Both the position numbers and the translations under genes were made by a program. Shown piece after piece: positions 27,336 to 36,329 of a DNA stretch of 64,000 nucleotides. Every line of letters starts with the position of its first letter. Within the stretch, counting starts at the first letter, position 1. The DNA comes from Salinispora arenicola (GTDB taxonomy: Bacteria; Actinomycetota; Actinomycetes; Mycobacteriales; Micromonosporaceae), in contig NZ_VFOL01000001.1 in the NCBI RefSeq assembly GCF_006716065.1, positions 2,666,001 through 2,730,000 of the forward strand, given 5' to 3'. Under the pieces are notes generated by a model. That model worked only from the letters and a program-made list of their open reading frames with translations. It was not told the DNA's origin and made no database searches.

Positions 27336-27579
27336 CGCGTCGTGCCGGCCCGTTCGTCCCCGCCTGGCCACCACGACCCGGAAGACGAGACCCCGACCGG
27401 GTGATGAACATCCGGAGGCGGGGTAACCCGGTTGGGTCGACGCCTATCGCAGCAGGTGAAAGACCGCAGTCCCGAACCGGACGTCCGCATGATGGTCCGC
27501 CGACCAAGGCGCGGACAGGCAGGGCCTAGGCTGGGCGCAGAGTGACCCACAACGCGGTGGGTCGAGGGGAGTGGCACCG

Positions 27580-30500
27580 ATGGACCGGCGTCCGGCTACC
27601 AAACCGGGACCCGACCTCCGGCAGGTTGATACCGGCCGGGACGACAACTTCGATTCGGCGACCGATTCCGACGGGTTCGGCGACGTCGAGACTGGTGTGA
27701 CCGGCCTGACCGGTTCGAGCATCGACTCGATCTATGACCTGGGCCTGCCCGCCAACGCGTTGGGCGAGGACGCCGAGGACTCGGACCTCGACGAGCCGGT
27801 ACCCAACGCGGAACGCCTGGTGGCGCAGGCAATCACCCTCGCCGGCGACGACCACGACTCGGCGGCGTTGGTCAGCCGCTACTGGCGGTTCGCGCCAGAC
27901 GAGGAGCTGATCGGATTCACCGCCGAGGAGATGCTCGATTCCGTACGCTCCCATCGGGAGTTGGCCGAGCAGCGGGTACCGGGCGAGTTGAAACTGCGTA
28001 TCCACGAGCCGGATGCCGACCAGCACCACACGGTGGTCGAGATCGTCACCGACGACATGCCGTTCCTGGTGGACTCGGTCACCGCCCTGCTCAATTCGCA
28101 CCACCTGGATGTCCACCTGCTGGTGCATCCGCTGTTGGTGATCCGGCGCGAGCCGCTCGGCCGGTTGGTCGAGGTGGCGGCGGAGATGGAGCCCGACGAT
28201 GTGGCCGCAGGCGGCCTCATCGAGAGCTGGATGCGGATCGAGATCGACCCGGTTCGGGACGCCGAGGACCGGGACAATCTGCGCCGTGAGCTGCAACGAG
28301 TGCTCACCGACGTGCGGGAGGCCGTCGAGGACTGGCCCAAGATGCGCCAGCGGGCCCTGGCGCTGGCCGACGAGCTGGCCGCCGCCCGGAACAGCGCCAG
28401 CCGGCCACCCGTGCCGGAGAAGGACATCACCGACTCGGTCGAGCTGTTGCGTTGGCTCGCCCACGACCACTTCACCTTCCTTGGCTACCGGGAGTACCGC
28501 CTGGTGGACGCGGCGGGGGAATCGGGCGGCAAGGCGTTGCGGGCCGTGCTCGGCACCGGCCTCGGGATTCTGCGCTCGGACTCCACCGAGTCCCGGAGGC
28601 TCTCGTCGATGACTCCGGAGGCGAACGAGCGGGTCACCGAGAAGCGCCTGCTGGTCATCACCAAGGCGAACTCGCGAGCCACCGTGCACCGGTCCGCGTA
28701 CCTGGACTACATCGGTTTCAAGGTGTTCGACGAGGCCGGAGAGGTGGTCGGGGAGCGTCGGTTCATTGGCCTGTTCGCCACCGCCGCGTACCGCACCAGT
28801 GTGCGGGAACTCCCGGTGGTGCGGCGCAAGGTGGCGGAGGTGGTCGATCGGTCCGGCCTGAGCCTGCGCAGCCACTCCGGCAAGGACCTGCTCCAGATCC
28901 TGGAGACCTATCCGAGGGACGAGCTGTTCCAGATCAAGACCGATGACCTGTACCATGCGGTAGTCGGTGTGCTGCGCATGGCCGGCCGTCGTCAGCTGCG
29001 GGTGTTCCTGCGCCGGGACGCGTACGGACGGTTCATCTCCTGCCTGATCTACCTACCGCGGGACCGGTTCACCACCCAGAACCGGTTGCGGATGCAGGAC
29101 ATCCTGCTGCGCGAGCTGAACGGTGTCGGGGTCGACTACACCACCCGGGTCACCGAGTCGATGTTGGCCCGAGTGCACTTCATCGTGCGCACCGACCCGA
29201 CCAAGCCGCCGGGGGACATCGACGCTGACCTGCTCGCCGAGGAACTGGCCGATGCCACCCGCCTCTGGGACGACGACTACCGGCTGGTGCTGGAGCGCAA
29301 GCTCGGCGATGAGCAGGCCAAGCACCTGTTTGCCCGGTACGCCGATGCCTTCCCGGAGGGCTACAAGGACGGGCACACGCCGTATGAGGCGATGAAGGAC
29401 CTGGCGAAGCTGGAACTGCTGGAGGAGTCCGGTCAGCTGGAGATGCACCTGTTTCGTAAGCAGTTGGCCCCGCGGGCGGCCAACCGCGGGGCAGGCGTTG
29501 ACGAGCCGATGGACGTCCGGTTCAAGGTCTACCGGTACGGCGAGCCGATGATGCTGTCGGCGGTGCTGCCGGTACTGCACTCGCTCGGTGTGAAGGCGGT
29601 TGACGAGCACCCGTACGAGGTGGAGCGCGTCGACGGGCGGATCTGGCTCTACGACTTCGGCCTGCAGTTGCCCGAGGGGCACCAGGAGCTGACCGAGGTG
29701 CGCCCGCACGTGGAGAACGCCTTCGCGGCAGCCTGGCGGGGCGAGGCCGAGGTGGACGGCTTCAACGAGCTGGTCCTGCGCGGCGGGCTCACTTGGCGGC
29801 AGGTGGTGGTGTTGCGGGCGTACGCCAAGTACCTGCGTCAGGCCGGCACGATCTTCTCCCAGGACTACATGGAGTCGACGTTCATCGCCTACCCGCGGAT
29901 CGCGGCCCTGCTGGTGCGGCTCTTCGAGGCACGGTTCGCGCCGGGATCGACGAGTCCCGAACAGCGTCAGCAGCAGAGCAGGGAACTGGTCGCCGAGTTG
30001 TGCGCCGCGCTCGACGACGTGGCCAGCCTCGACCAGGACCGGATCCTCCGGTCGTATCTGACCCTGATCCAGGCCACCCTGCGGACCAGCTTCTACCAGA
30101 AGCGTGCCGACGGGCGGCCGAAGTCGTACGTCGCCCTGAAGCTGGACCCGCAGGCGATCCCTGACCTGCCGGCGCCGCGGCCCCGGTTCGAGATCTTCGT
30201 GTACTCGCCCCGGTTCGAGGGTGTGCACCTGAGATTCGGGCCGGTGGCCCGGGGAGGGTTGCGCTGGTCCGACCGGCGGGAGGACTTCCGTACCGAGGTG
30301 CTCGGCCTGGTAAAGGCGCAGATGGTCAAGAACGCGGTGATCGTCCCGGTTGGTGCCAAGGGTGGCTTCGTGCTCAAGCAGAAGCCGGGCGACCGGGACG
30401 AGGCGGTGGTCTGCTACAAGGAGTTCATTTCCGCGTTGCTGGACGTCACCGACAACATCGTCAGCGGCGAGATCGTGCCGCCGCCGGACGTGGTCCGCCA

Positions 30501-32637
30501 CGACGGGGACGACCCGTACATGGTCGTCGCGGCGGACAAGGGCACCGCCACCTTCTCCGACATCGCCAACGAGATTTCCACCGCCCACAACTTCTGGCTG
30601 GGCGACGCGTTTGCCTCCGGCGGATCGGCAGGTTACGACCACAAGAAGATGGGCATCACCGCCCGCGGCGCCTGGGAATCGGTGAAACGGCACTTCCGCG
30701 AGCTGGGGCACGACACGCAGACCCAGGAGTTCACGGTCGTCGGCGTCGGCGACATGTCCGGTGACGTTTTCGGTAACGGGATGCTGCTGTCACGGCACAT
30801 CCTGCTGGTGGCCGCATTTGACCACCGGCACATCTTCCTCGACCCGAATCCGGACGCCGCCGCTTCGTGGTCGGAGCGGAAGCGGCTGTTCGATCTGTCC
30901 CGGTCGTCGTGGGAGGACTACAACGCGGAGCTGATCTCCGCTGGCGGTGGTGTGTTCTTGCGTACCGCGAAGTCGGTGCCGATTTCACCCCAGGTGCGCG
31001 CGGCACTCGGTATCGAGGAGGGCGTGTCGCAGCTCAGCCCACAGGAGCTGATGAAGGCGATCCTCACCGCGTCGGTCGACCTGTTCTGGAACGGTGGTAT
31101 CGGCACCTACATCAAGGCGTCGAGTCAGACCAACGTCGAGGTGGGGGACAAGTCCAACGACGCGATTCGGGTCGACGGCAAGGATCTGCGCTGTCGAGTG
31201 GTCGGCGAAGGGGGCAACCTGGGCTGCACCCAGCTCGGCCGGATCGAGTACGCCGAGGCGGGAGGTCGGGTCTACACCGACTTCATCGACAACGCCGCCG
31301 GAGTGGACTGCTCGGACCACGAGGTGAATATCAAGATCCTGCTGAACACGGCGGTCGCCGACGGGGAACTGACCGTCGGTGAGCGGGACGAGCTGCTCGC
31401 CGAGATGACCGACGAGGTCGCCGAGCTGGTGCTGCGGGACAACTACGACCAGGCGCGGGCGATCAGTAACGCGCAGGCCCAAGCGCCGTCGCTGCTGCCG
31501 GTGCACCGACGGATGATCGTTGATTTGGAACGCTCCGGTGCCCTGGACCGGGCCTTGGAGGCGCTGCCGCCGGACGAGGAACTGGCCGTCCGGATGGAGT
31601 CCGGGATGACCGCGCCGGAGTTTGCGGTGCTGCTCGCGTACGTCAAGATCGTGCTCGAGAAGGAGATCCTGGCAGAAGGTCTGGCTGACGAGGAGTGGAC
31701 GACCGAACTGCTGGTCAACTACTTCCCGACGCCGATGCGGGAGCGGTTCGCCGACCGGATGTCCCGACACCGGCTGCGCCGGGACATCGTCACCACCATG
31801 TTGGTCAACGAGGCGATCAACCGGGGCGGCATCTCGTTCGTCTACCGAGTGGTCGAAGAGACCGGGGCGACCGGCGCCGACGTTCTGCGGGCGTACGTAG
31901 TGGTGCGCGAGGTGTTCGGGCTGCGCAAGGTCTGGAACGCCGTGGAGGAACTGGACAACCGGGTTGCCCCCGAGTTGCAGACCGGTGTCTACCTGGATGT
32001 CCGGCGCCTGCTGGACCGGGCGGTGCGGTGGTTGGTGACGAACCGCCGCTCGCCGATCGACGTGCCGGCGGAGATCGCACGGCTTCGTGACGGGGTGGCC
32101 CACCTCCTACCGGGGATGGAAACGCTCTTCTACGGCACCGAGCGGGAGGCCATCGCGGCGCACATCGAGGCGATGGTCGCCAACGGGCTACCGCGGGGCC
32201 TGGCGCAACAGGCGGTCCGACTGATGTACAGCTTCGGCCTGCTCGATGTGGTCGAGACAGCGGCGAGCAGTGGACGTGACGTGTCCGAGGTCGCATCGGT
32301 CTACTTCGTCCTGTCGGACCGGTTCCGGGTGGACTCGCTGCTGTCGAAGATCTCCCTGCTCCCGCGGGAAGACCGGTGGCAGACGCTGGCCCGAATGGCG
32401 CTGCGCTACGACCTGTACGCCGCACTCGCTGCGCTGACCACCGAGGTACTGGAGGCCACTCCGGTCAGCCTGCCGCCGGTGGAGCGGGTACAGCAGTGGG
32501 AGCAGTCGAACGCCACCTCGATCCACCGTGCGCAGCGGGCGATGGGCGAGTTCGACGAGTCCCGGGCCGACCTCGCCGCTCTGTCGGTGCTACTGCGCCA
32601 GATCCGGACGCTGGTCCGTACTTCGGCGGCGTCCTGA
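27580..32637 (+). CDS. gdh: NAD-specific glutamate dehydrogenase, 180-kDa type
   Basis: 1,685 residues. It deaminates glutamate to 2-oxoglutarate with NAD. This giant class was first described in Streptomyces clavuligerus. N-terminal ACT-like regulatory segments (for example VEIVTDDMPFLVDSVTALL) cover the first third. The catalytic core follows with RGGLRWSDR, VKAQMVKNAVIVPVGAKGGF (active Lys), VVAADKGTATFSDIAN, FTVVGVGDMSGDVFGNG and VGEGGNLGCTQLGRIEYA. A long helical C-terminal domain completes it. AGGGGA precedes both GTG 27571 and ATG 27580; ATG is preferred. The 244 bases upstream hold no gene. A strong hairpin downstream ends the transcript. Confidence 0.95.
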   Translation: MDRRPATKPGPDLRQVDTGRDDNFDSATDSDGFGDVETGVTGLTGSSIDSIYDLGLPANALGEDAEDSDLDEPVPNAERLVAQAITLAGDDHDSAALVSRYWRFAPDEELIGFTAEEMLDSVRSHRELAEQRVPGELKLRIHEPDADQHHTVVEIVTDDMPFLVDSVTALLNSHHLDVHLLVHPLLVIRREPLGRLVEVAAEMEPDDVAAGGLIESWMRIEIDPVRDAEDRDNLRRELQRVLTDVREAVEDWPKMRQRALALADELAAARNSASRPPVPEKDITDSVELLRWLAHDHFTFLGYREYRLVDAAGESGGKALRAVLGTGLGILRSDSTESRRLSSMTPEANERVTEKRLLVITKANSRATVHRSAYLDYIGFKVFDEAGEVVGERRFIGLFATAAYRTSVRELPVVRRKVAEVVDRSGLSLRSHSGKDLLQILETYPRDELFQIKTDDLYHAVVGVLRMAGRRQLRVFLRRDAYGRFISCLIYLPRDRFTTQNRLRMQDILLRELNGVGVDYTTRVTESMLARVHFIVRTDPTKPPGDIDADLLAEELADATRLWDDDYRLVLERKLGDEQAKHLFARYADAFPEGYKDGHTPYEAMKDLAKLELLEESGQLEMHLFRKQLAPRAANRGAGVDEPMDVRFKVYRYGEPMMLSAVLPVLHSLGVKAVDEHPYEVERVDGRIWLYDFGLQLPEGHQELTEVRPHVENAFAAAWRGEAEVDGFNELVLRGGLTWRQVVVLRAYAKYLRQAGTIFSQDYMESTFIAYPRIAALLVRLFEARFAPGSTSPEQRQQQSRELVAELCAALDDVASLDQDRILRSYLTLIQATLRTSFYQKRADGRPKSYVALKLDPQAIPDLPAPRPRFEIFVYSPRFEGVHLRFGPVARGGLRWSDRREDFRTEVLGLVKAQMVKNAVIVPVGAKGGFVLKQKPGDRDEAVVCYKEFISALLDVTDNIVSGEIVPPPDVVRHDGDDPYMVVAADKGTATFSDIANEISTAHNFWLGDAFASGGSAGYDHKKMGITARGAWESVKRHFRELGHDTQTQEFTVVGVGDMSGDVFGNGMLLSRHILLVAAFDHRHIFLDPNPDAAASWSERKRLFDLSRSSWEDYNAELISAGGGVFLRTAKSVPISPQVRAALGIEEGVSQLSPQELMKAILTASVDLFWNGGIGTYIKASSQTNVEVGDKSNDAIRVDGKDLRCRVVGEGGNLGCTQLGRIEYAEAGGRVYTDFIDNAAGVDCSDHEVNIKILLNTAVADGELTVGERDELLAEMTDEVAELVLRDNYDQARAISNAQAQAPSLLPVHRRMIVDLERSGALDRALEALPPDEELAVRMESGMTAPEFAVLLAYVKIVLEKEILAEGLADEEWTTELLVNYFPTPMRERFADRMSRHRLRRDIVTTMLVNEAINRGGISFVYRVVEETGATGADVLRAYVVVREVFGLRKVWNAVEELDNRVAPELQTGVYLDVRRLLDRAVRWLVTNRRSPIDVPAEIARLRDGVAHLLPGMETLFYGTEREAIAAHIEAMVANGLPRGLAQQAVRLMYSFGLLDVVETAASSGRDVSEVASVYFVLSDRFRVDSLLSKISLLPREDRWQTLARMALRYDLYAALAALTTEVLEATPVSLPPVERVQQWEQSNATSIHRAQRAMGEFDESRADLAALSVLLRQIRTLVRTSAAS

Positions 32638-32642
32638 CGGGA

Positions 32643-32681
32643 GTGTGGCCCGGCAGCCGAGGTTGGGCCGCCGGGCCACAC
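32643..32681. terminator. Bidirectional hairpin terminator
   Basis: GTGTGGCCCGGC pairs perfectly with GCCGGGCCACAC (12 bp, 15-base loop) between the convergent glutamate dehydrogenase and sortase genes. Confidence 0.8.
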
Positions 32682-32692
32682 GACAGGGCCGG

Positions 32693-33364
32693 TCATCGGG
32701 CCAGGGTGGCGAACACGACGATGTTGTCCGGGTAGCTGTTGGCAGCCTCGTCGAACGTGCCACCACAGGTCACCACTCGCAGTCCGATCTGGTCGGTGGG
32801 ACCGTAGACCAGTTCAGTGGGGAATTCGGTCTTCGGGTACGACACCACCGAGTCGACGGTGAAGTCGACCTGCCGTCCGTCATCCCGGACAACGCTGATC
32901 GCGTCGCCCGGGTCCAGTGCGCCGAGCGAGTAGAAGACCGCGGGGCCGATCATCGCGGAGTCGACGTGCCCGACGATCACCGAGTTGCCGACCTCGCCGG
33001 GGCTCGCGCCTGGCTCGTACCAGCCGGCCAGCTGCGCCTGATCGAGCGGGGGCACCTCGACTGTCCCGTCCGGATTGGTTCCGAGCTCCATGATCGATGC
33101 GTTGACATCGATCCTCGGGATGACGATCCGGCTGGGTGTGGAACGAGGCAAACCAACGGGGGCAGGCTGGGCGACGTCCGGACTGGTTGCTACCCCGACC
33201 TGAGGGTTGGCCTGAGCAGGAGGCTGCGGGGGAGGGGCCGTGGGGGCGTCCGTGAGCGATGCCCCGATCAGGCCGAAGCCCCCCAGAGCGAGTAGGACGA
33301 CGACGACGGAACCGGCGGCACGCCACGGGATTCTGTGGCGGCCGCCGGCCCGGGTCGTCGTCAC
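32693..33364 (-). CDS. Class F sortase
   Basis: 223 residues. Sortases cleave a C-terminal sorting signal and attach the protein to the cell wall. A single N-terminal membrane helix (WRAAGSVVVVLLALGGFGLIG) is followed by a Pro-rich stalk and the sortase barrel. The catalytic His lies in VIVGHVDSA, the Cys in LRVVTCGGTFD and the Arg near the C-terminal end of the barrel is less certain. GTG 33364 starts two bases after the stop of the upstream repeat protein gene, so the two are coupled and that protein is the likely substrate. Class F enzymes of actinomycetes are poorly characterised. Confidence 0.88.
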   Translation of the reverse strand: MTTTRAGGRHRIPWRAAGSVVVVLLALGGFGLIGASLTDAPTAPPPQPPAQANPQVGVATSPDVAQPAPVGLPRSTPSRIVIPRIDVNASIMELGTNPDGTVEVPPLDQAQLAGWYEPGASPGEVGNSVIVGHVDSAMIGPAVFYSLGALDPGDAISVVRDDGRQVDFTVDSVVSYPKTEFPTELVYGPTDQIGLRVVTCGGTFDEAANSYPDNIVVFATLAR

Positions 33365-33365
33365 C

Positions 33366-35822
33366 TCAGACCAGGGAACCATCGGTTCGACGACGGAGCA
33401 GTACCAGGCCGCCCAGAGCAGCTGCACCGAGCAAACCAGCCCCACCGGCGGCTAGCCCCCGGTTGGTGCCAGCGCTCATGCCGCCGTCACCACCGTCGAC
33501 CCCGCCCCGGGGCAGGACGACGAGTTCACCCTCGCCGCACGAGCCCTCGAGCTTGTAGGTGCCCGGCTTGGCGTTCCTGTCGACCGTAGCCTCACCGTAG
33601 TAGATGTAGTCCCGCTTGTGCTCCCAGCGGTCTCCACCGCGGCCTTCGGCGTCGTCGGCGCCCCGGTCGCCCTTGTGGTCGCGCTTGTAGTCGTGGTGTT
33701 CGCGGCCTTCGGCGTCGTCGGCGCCCCGGTCGCCCTTGTGGTCGCGCTTGTAGTCGTGGTGTTCGCGGCCTTCGGCGTCGTCGGCGCCCCGGTCGCCCTT
33801 GTGGTCGCGCTTGTAGTCGTGGTGTTCGCGGCCTTCGGCGTCGTCGGCGCCCCGGTCGCCCTTGTGGTCGCGCTTGTAGTCGTGGTGTTCGCGGCCTTCG
33901 GCGTCGTCGGCGCCCCGGTCGCCCTTGTGGTCGCGCTTGTAGTCGTGGTGTTCGCGGCCTTCGGCGTCGTCGGCGTCCCAGTCGCCCTTGTGGTCGCCCT
34001 TGTGGTCGCGCTTGTAGTCGTGGTGTTCGCGGCCTTCGGCGTCCCAGTCGCCCTTGTGGTCGCCCTTGTGGTCGCGCTTGTAGTCGTGGTGTTCGCGGCC
34101 TTCGGCGTCGTCGGCGCCCCGGTCGCCCTTGTGGTCGCGCTTGTAGTCGTGGTGTTCGCGGCCTTCGGCGTCGCTGGCGTCCCGGTCGCCCTTGTGGTCG
34201 CCCTTGTGGTCGCGCTTGTAGTCGTGGTGTTCGCGGCCTTCGGCGTCGCTGGCGTCCCGGTCGCCCTTGTGGTCGCCCTTGTGGTCGCGCTTGTAGTCGT
34301 GGTGTTCGCGGCCTTCGGCGTCGCTGGCGTCCCGGTCGCCCTTGTGGTCGCCCTTGTGGTCGCGCTTGTAGTCGTGGTGTTCGCGGCCTTCGGCGTCGCT
34401 GGCGTCCCGGTCGCCCTTGTGGTCGCCCTTGTGGTCGCGCTTGTAGTCGTGGTGTTCGCGGCCTTCGGCGTCGCTGGCGTCCCGGTCGCCCTTGTGGTCG
34501 CCCTTGTGGTCGCGCTTGTAGTCGTGGTGTTCGCGGCCTTCGGCGTCGCTGGCGTCCCGGTCGCCCTTGTGGTCGCCCTTGTGGTCGCGCTTGTAGTCGT
34601 GGTGTTCGCGGCCTTCGGCGTCGCTGGCGTCCCAGTCGCCCTTGTGGTCGCCCTTGTGGTCGCGCTTGTAGTCGTGGTGTTCGCGGCCTTCGGCGTCGTC
34701 GGCGTCCCAGTCGCCCTTGTGGTCGCGCTTGTAGTCCTCGCCCTTGTGGTCGCGCTTGTAGTCGTGGTGTTCGCGGCCTTCGGCGTCGCTGGCGTCCCGG
34801 TCGCCCTTGTGGTCGCCCTTGTGGTCGCGCTTGTAGTCCTCGCCCTTGTGGTCGCGCTTGTAGTCGTGGTGTTCGCGGCCTTCAGCAGCCCAACCTTCCC
34901 GTTCCGCCGGGAGGGTCTCGGATGGCGCCGGACGGACCCAGCCGTCGTGGTCGTCGCGGTCTTCGGCTTGGCCGTAGCCGCTGTGGCTTTCGTCGCCCCA
35001 GCCGCGGTCTTCGGCTTGGCCGTAGCCGCTGTGGCTTTCGTCGCCCCAGCCGCGGTCTTCGGCTTGGCCGTAGCCGCTGTGGCTTTCGTCGCCCCAGCCG
35101 CGGTCTTCGGCTTGGCCGTAGCCGCTGTGGCTTTCGTCGCCCCAGCCGCGGTCTTCGGCTTGGCCGTAGCCGCTGTGGCTTTCGTCGCCCCAGCCGCGGT
35201 CTTCGGCTTGGCCGTAGCCGCTGTGGCTTTCGTCGCCCCAGCCGCGGTCTTCGGCTTGGCCGTAGCCGCTGTGGCTTTCGTCGCCCCAGCCGCGGTCTTC
35301 GGCTTGGCCGTAGCCGCTGTGGCTTTCGTCGCCCCAGCCGCGGTCTTCGGCTTGGCCGTAGCCGCTGTGGCTTTCGTCGCCCCAGCCGCGGTCTTCGGCT
35401 TGGCTGTCGCCATAGCCGCCCTTGTGGTCGCGCTTGTAGTCGTGGTGTTCGCGGCCTTCGGCGTCGCTGCCGTCCCGGTCGCCCTTGTGGTCGCGCTTGT
35501 AGTCCTCGCCCTTGTGGTCGCGCTTGTAGTCGCGACCGCCCATGTCTCGGTAGCCCTTGCCATCCCGCCGGTCGTGAGCCGGCTTGAGATCGACCTTGCC
35601 GGTCACCTTCGACCAGACGTAGGCGTGCTCCTGCGGCTTGGGGCAGATCTCGAGCAGCTTGACCTCGTGGCCGGCCTCGACCGCGTGTGGCTTAGCAAAG
35701 ACCTTGCCTTCATCCTTACGGTGATGATCGTCTGCGACCGCAATCCCCGGCGTACACACGAGCAGGGAGGCGCCACCGAGGGCCGCACCCGCCACGACCT
35801 TCCCGAGCAGCTTCTTTGCCAT
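33366..35822 (-). CDS. Repeat-rich surface protein with a split beta domain
   Basis: 818 residues. A signal peptide (KKLLGKVVAGAALGGASLL to AVADD) is followed by half of an Ig-like domain (FAKPHAVEAGHEVKLLEICP). About 690 residues of tandem repeats come next, then the other half (YYGEATVDRNAKPGTYKLE, GSCGEGELVVLP). A Gly-rich spacer, a membrane helix (LLGAAALGGLVLL) and RRR end it. Each half-domain has one Cys, so a disulfide may span the insert. Repeats are of two kinds: nine copies of a 16-residue Gly/Trp/Tyr unit and about 18 copies of a 21-25-residue Lys/Arg/His/Asp unit. No LPxTG is seen. GTG 35834 is an alternative start with a better ribosome-binding site. The function is unknown; a cell-wall-linked stalk or matrix protein is likely. 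Confidence 0.8.
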   Translation of the reverse strand: MAKKLLGKVVAGAALGGASLLVCTPGIAVADDHHRKDEGKVFAKPHAVEAGHEVKLLEICPKPQEHAYVWSKVTGKVDLKPAHDRRDGKGYRDMGGRDYKRDHKGEDYKRDHKGDRDGSDAEGREHHDYKRDHKGGYGDSQAEDRGWGDESHSGYGQAEDRGWGDESHSGYGQAEDRGWGDESHSGYGQAEDRGWGDESHSGYGQAEDRGWGDESHSGYGQAEDRGWGDESHSGYGQAEDRGWGDESHSGYGQAEDRGWGDESHSGYGQAEDRGWGDESHSGYGQAEDRDDHDGWVRPAPSETLPAEREGWAAEGREHHDYKRDHKGEDYKRDHKGDHKGDRDASDAEGREHHDYKRDHKGEDYKRDHKGDWDADDAEGREHHDYKRDHKGDHKGDWDASDAEGREHHDYKRDHKGDHKGDRDASDAEGREHHDYKRDHKGDHKGDRDASDAEGREHHDYKRDHKGDHKGDRDASDAEGREHHDYKRDHKGDHKGDRDASDAEGREHHDYKRDHKGDHKGDRDASDAEGREHHDYKRDHKGDHKGDRDASDAEGREHHDYKRDHKGDRGADDAEGREHHDYKRDHKGDHKGDWDAEGREHHDYKRDHKGDHKGDWDADDAEGREHHDYKRDHKGDRGADDAEGREHHDYKRDHKGDRGADDAEGREHHDYKRDHKGDRGADDAEGREHHDYKRDHKGDRGADDAEGREHHDYKRDHKGDRGADDAEGRGGDRWEHKRDYIYYGEATVDRNAKPGTYKLEGSCGEGELVVLPRGGVDGGDGGMSAGTNRGLAAGGAGLLGAAALGGLVLLRRRTDGSLV
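33642..34886 (-). repeat. 63/75-bp tandem repeat array
   Basis: About 17 in-frame units encoding AEGREHHDYKRDHKG plus a variable spacer (DRGADD, DRDASD, DWDADD). Units are 63 bp, or 75 bp when the DHKG step is doubled. One more lies at about 35430-35480. DNA identity between units is very high, so copy number may be collapsed or expanded in assemblies. Confidence 0.9.
34962..35400 (-). repeat. 48-bp tandem repeat array
   Basis: Nine essentially identical 48-bp units encode AEDRGWGDESHSGYGQ. The unit length is a multiple of three, so the array stays open in several frames on both strands, giving long spurious ORFs. Confidence 0.92.
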
Positions 35823-36329
35823 AACGTGCGTCACTCCATCCCCTGTTGTATCCCCTGTTGTCATGAACTCGGCGACAACCGAGCTAGGGCAGACGTTAGT
35901 CCGTTTCGCAACCTATGAAGGAGAAAATTCGCCTTTTCCGCTTTACGGACTGTGTAGGGGTTGATGACCTTCGGTACGTAGCTATTGGTGTGGTCCCGTG
36001 TGTTACGGGCGTCTGTCGTTGCTCGGGTTGGCCCTGTCGTGGCAGTCGGGCGGGCGTCATTGCCGGCATTGTTCTGGAAGCGCTCCCATGGGAGAATCGG
36101 TGAACGCAGGGAGCCATACCGCGCAGCGGCAGGGACATCGAGGGCAACCGGTTTCGCCGGTCGATCAACCCGCCAGGGCCGAACGACGTGTGTCGTAGGC
36201 CCGCAAACCACCACCACCCGTCCGGGACGGGCCCGGGACGTCCGGTGGCGCCGGCGGCAAGCCGCATGGCATCCACCTGGTCGTTCGCCGAGGCGTCTGC
36301 GGATGGTTTCGCCCAAGGAGATCTGTGGC
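35823..36329. other. Divergent regulatory region
   Basis: About 500 bases between the repeat protein and the cellulase. It contains the CebR-like box at 36075-36088 and must hold both promoters. No credible gene is seen; the open frames on both strands lack coding character. Confidence 0.5.
36075..36088 (+). promoter_or_regulatory. CebR-like cellulose operator
   Basis: TGGAAGCGCTCCCA differs by one base from the palindrome TGGGAGCGCTCCCA, bound by the LacI-family repressors CebR/CelR that control cellulase genes in actinomycetes and are released by cellobiose. It lies about 240 bases before the GH6 start. Confidence 0.75.

Noticed and set aside
34962..35400. Regular 48-bp repeats resembling a CRISPR array
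   Set aside because: Units are contiguous without unique spacers and are in-frame coding; no cas genes are nearby.
33476..35563. 695-codon minus-strand frame rich in Thr/Ala
   Set aside because: Same-strand shadow frame of the repeat array, with no domain, signal or ribosome-binding site.
33618..35918. 766-codon plus-strand frame encoding a very hydrophobic Val/Ala/Phe protein
   Set aside because: It is the antisense of the tandem repeats. Repeat units are multiples of three, so several frames stay open; there is no start context and the real protein lies on the minus strand with a signal peptide and matching domain halves.
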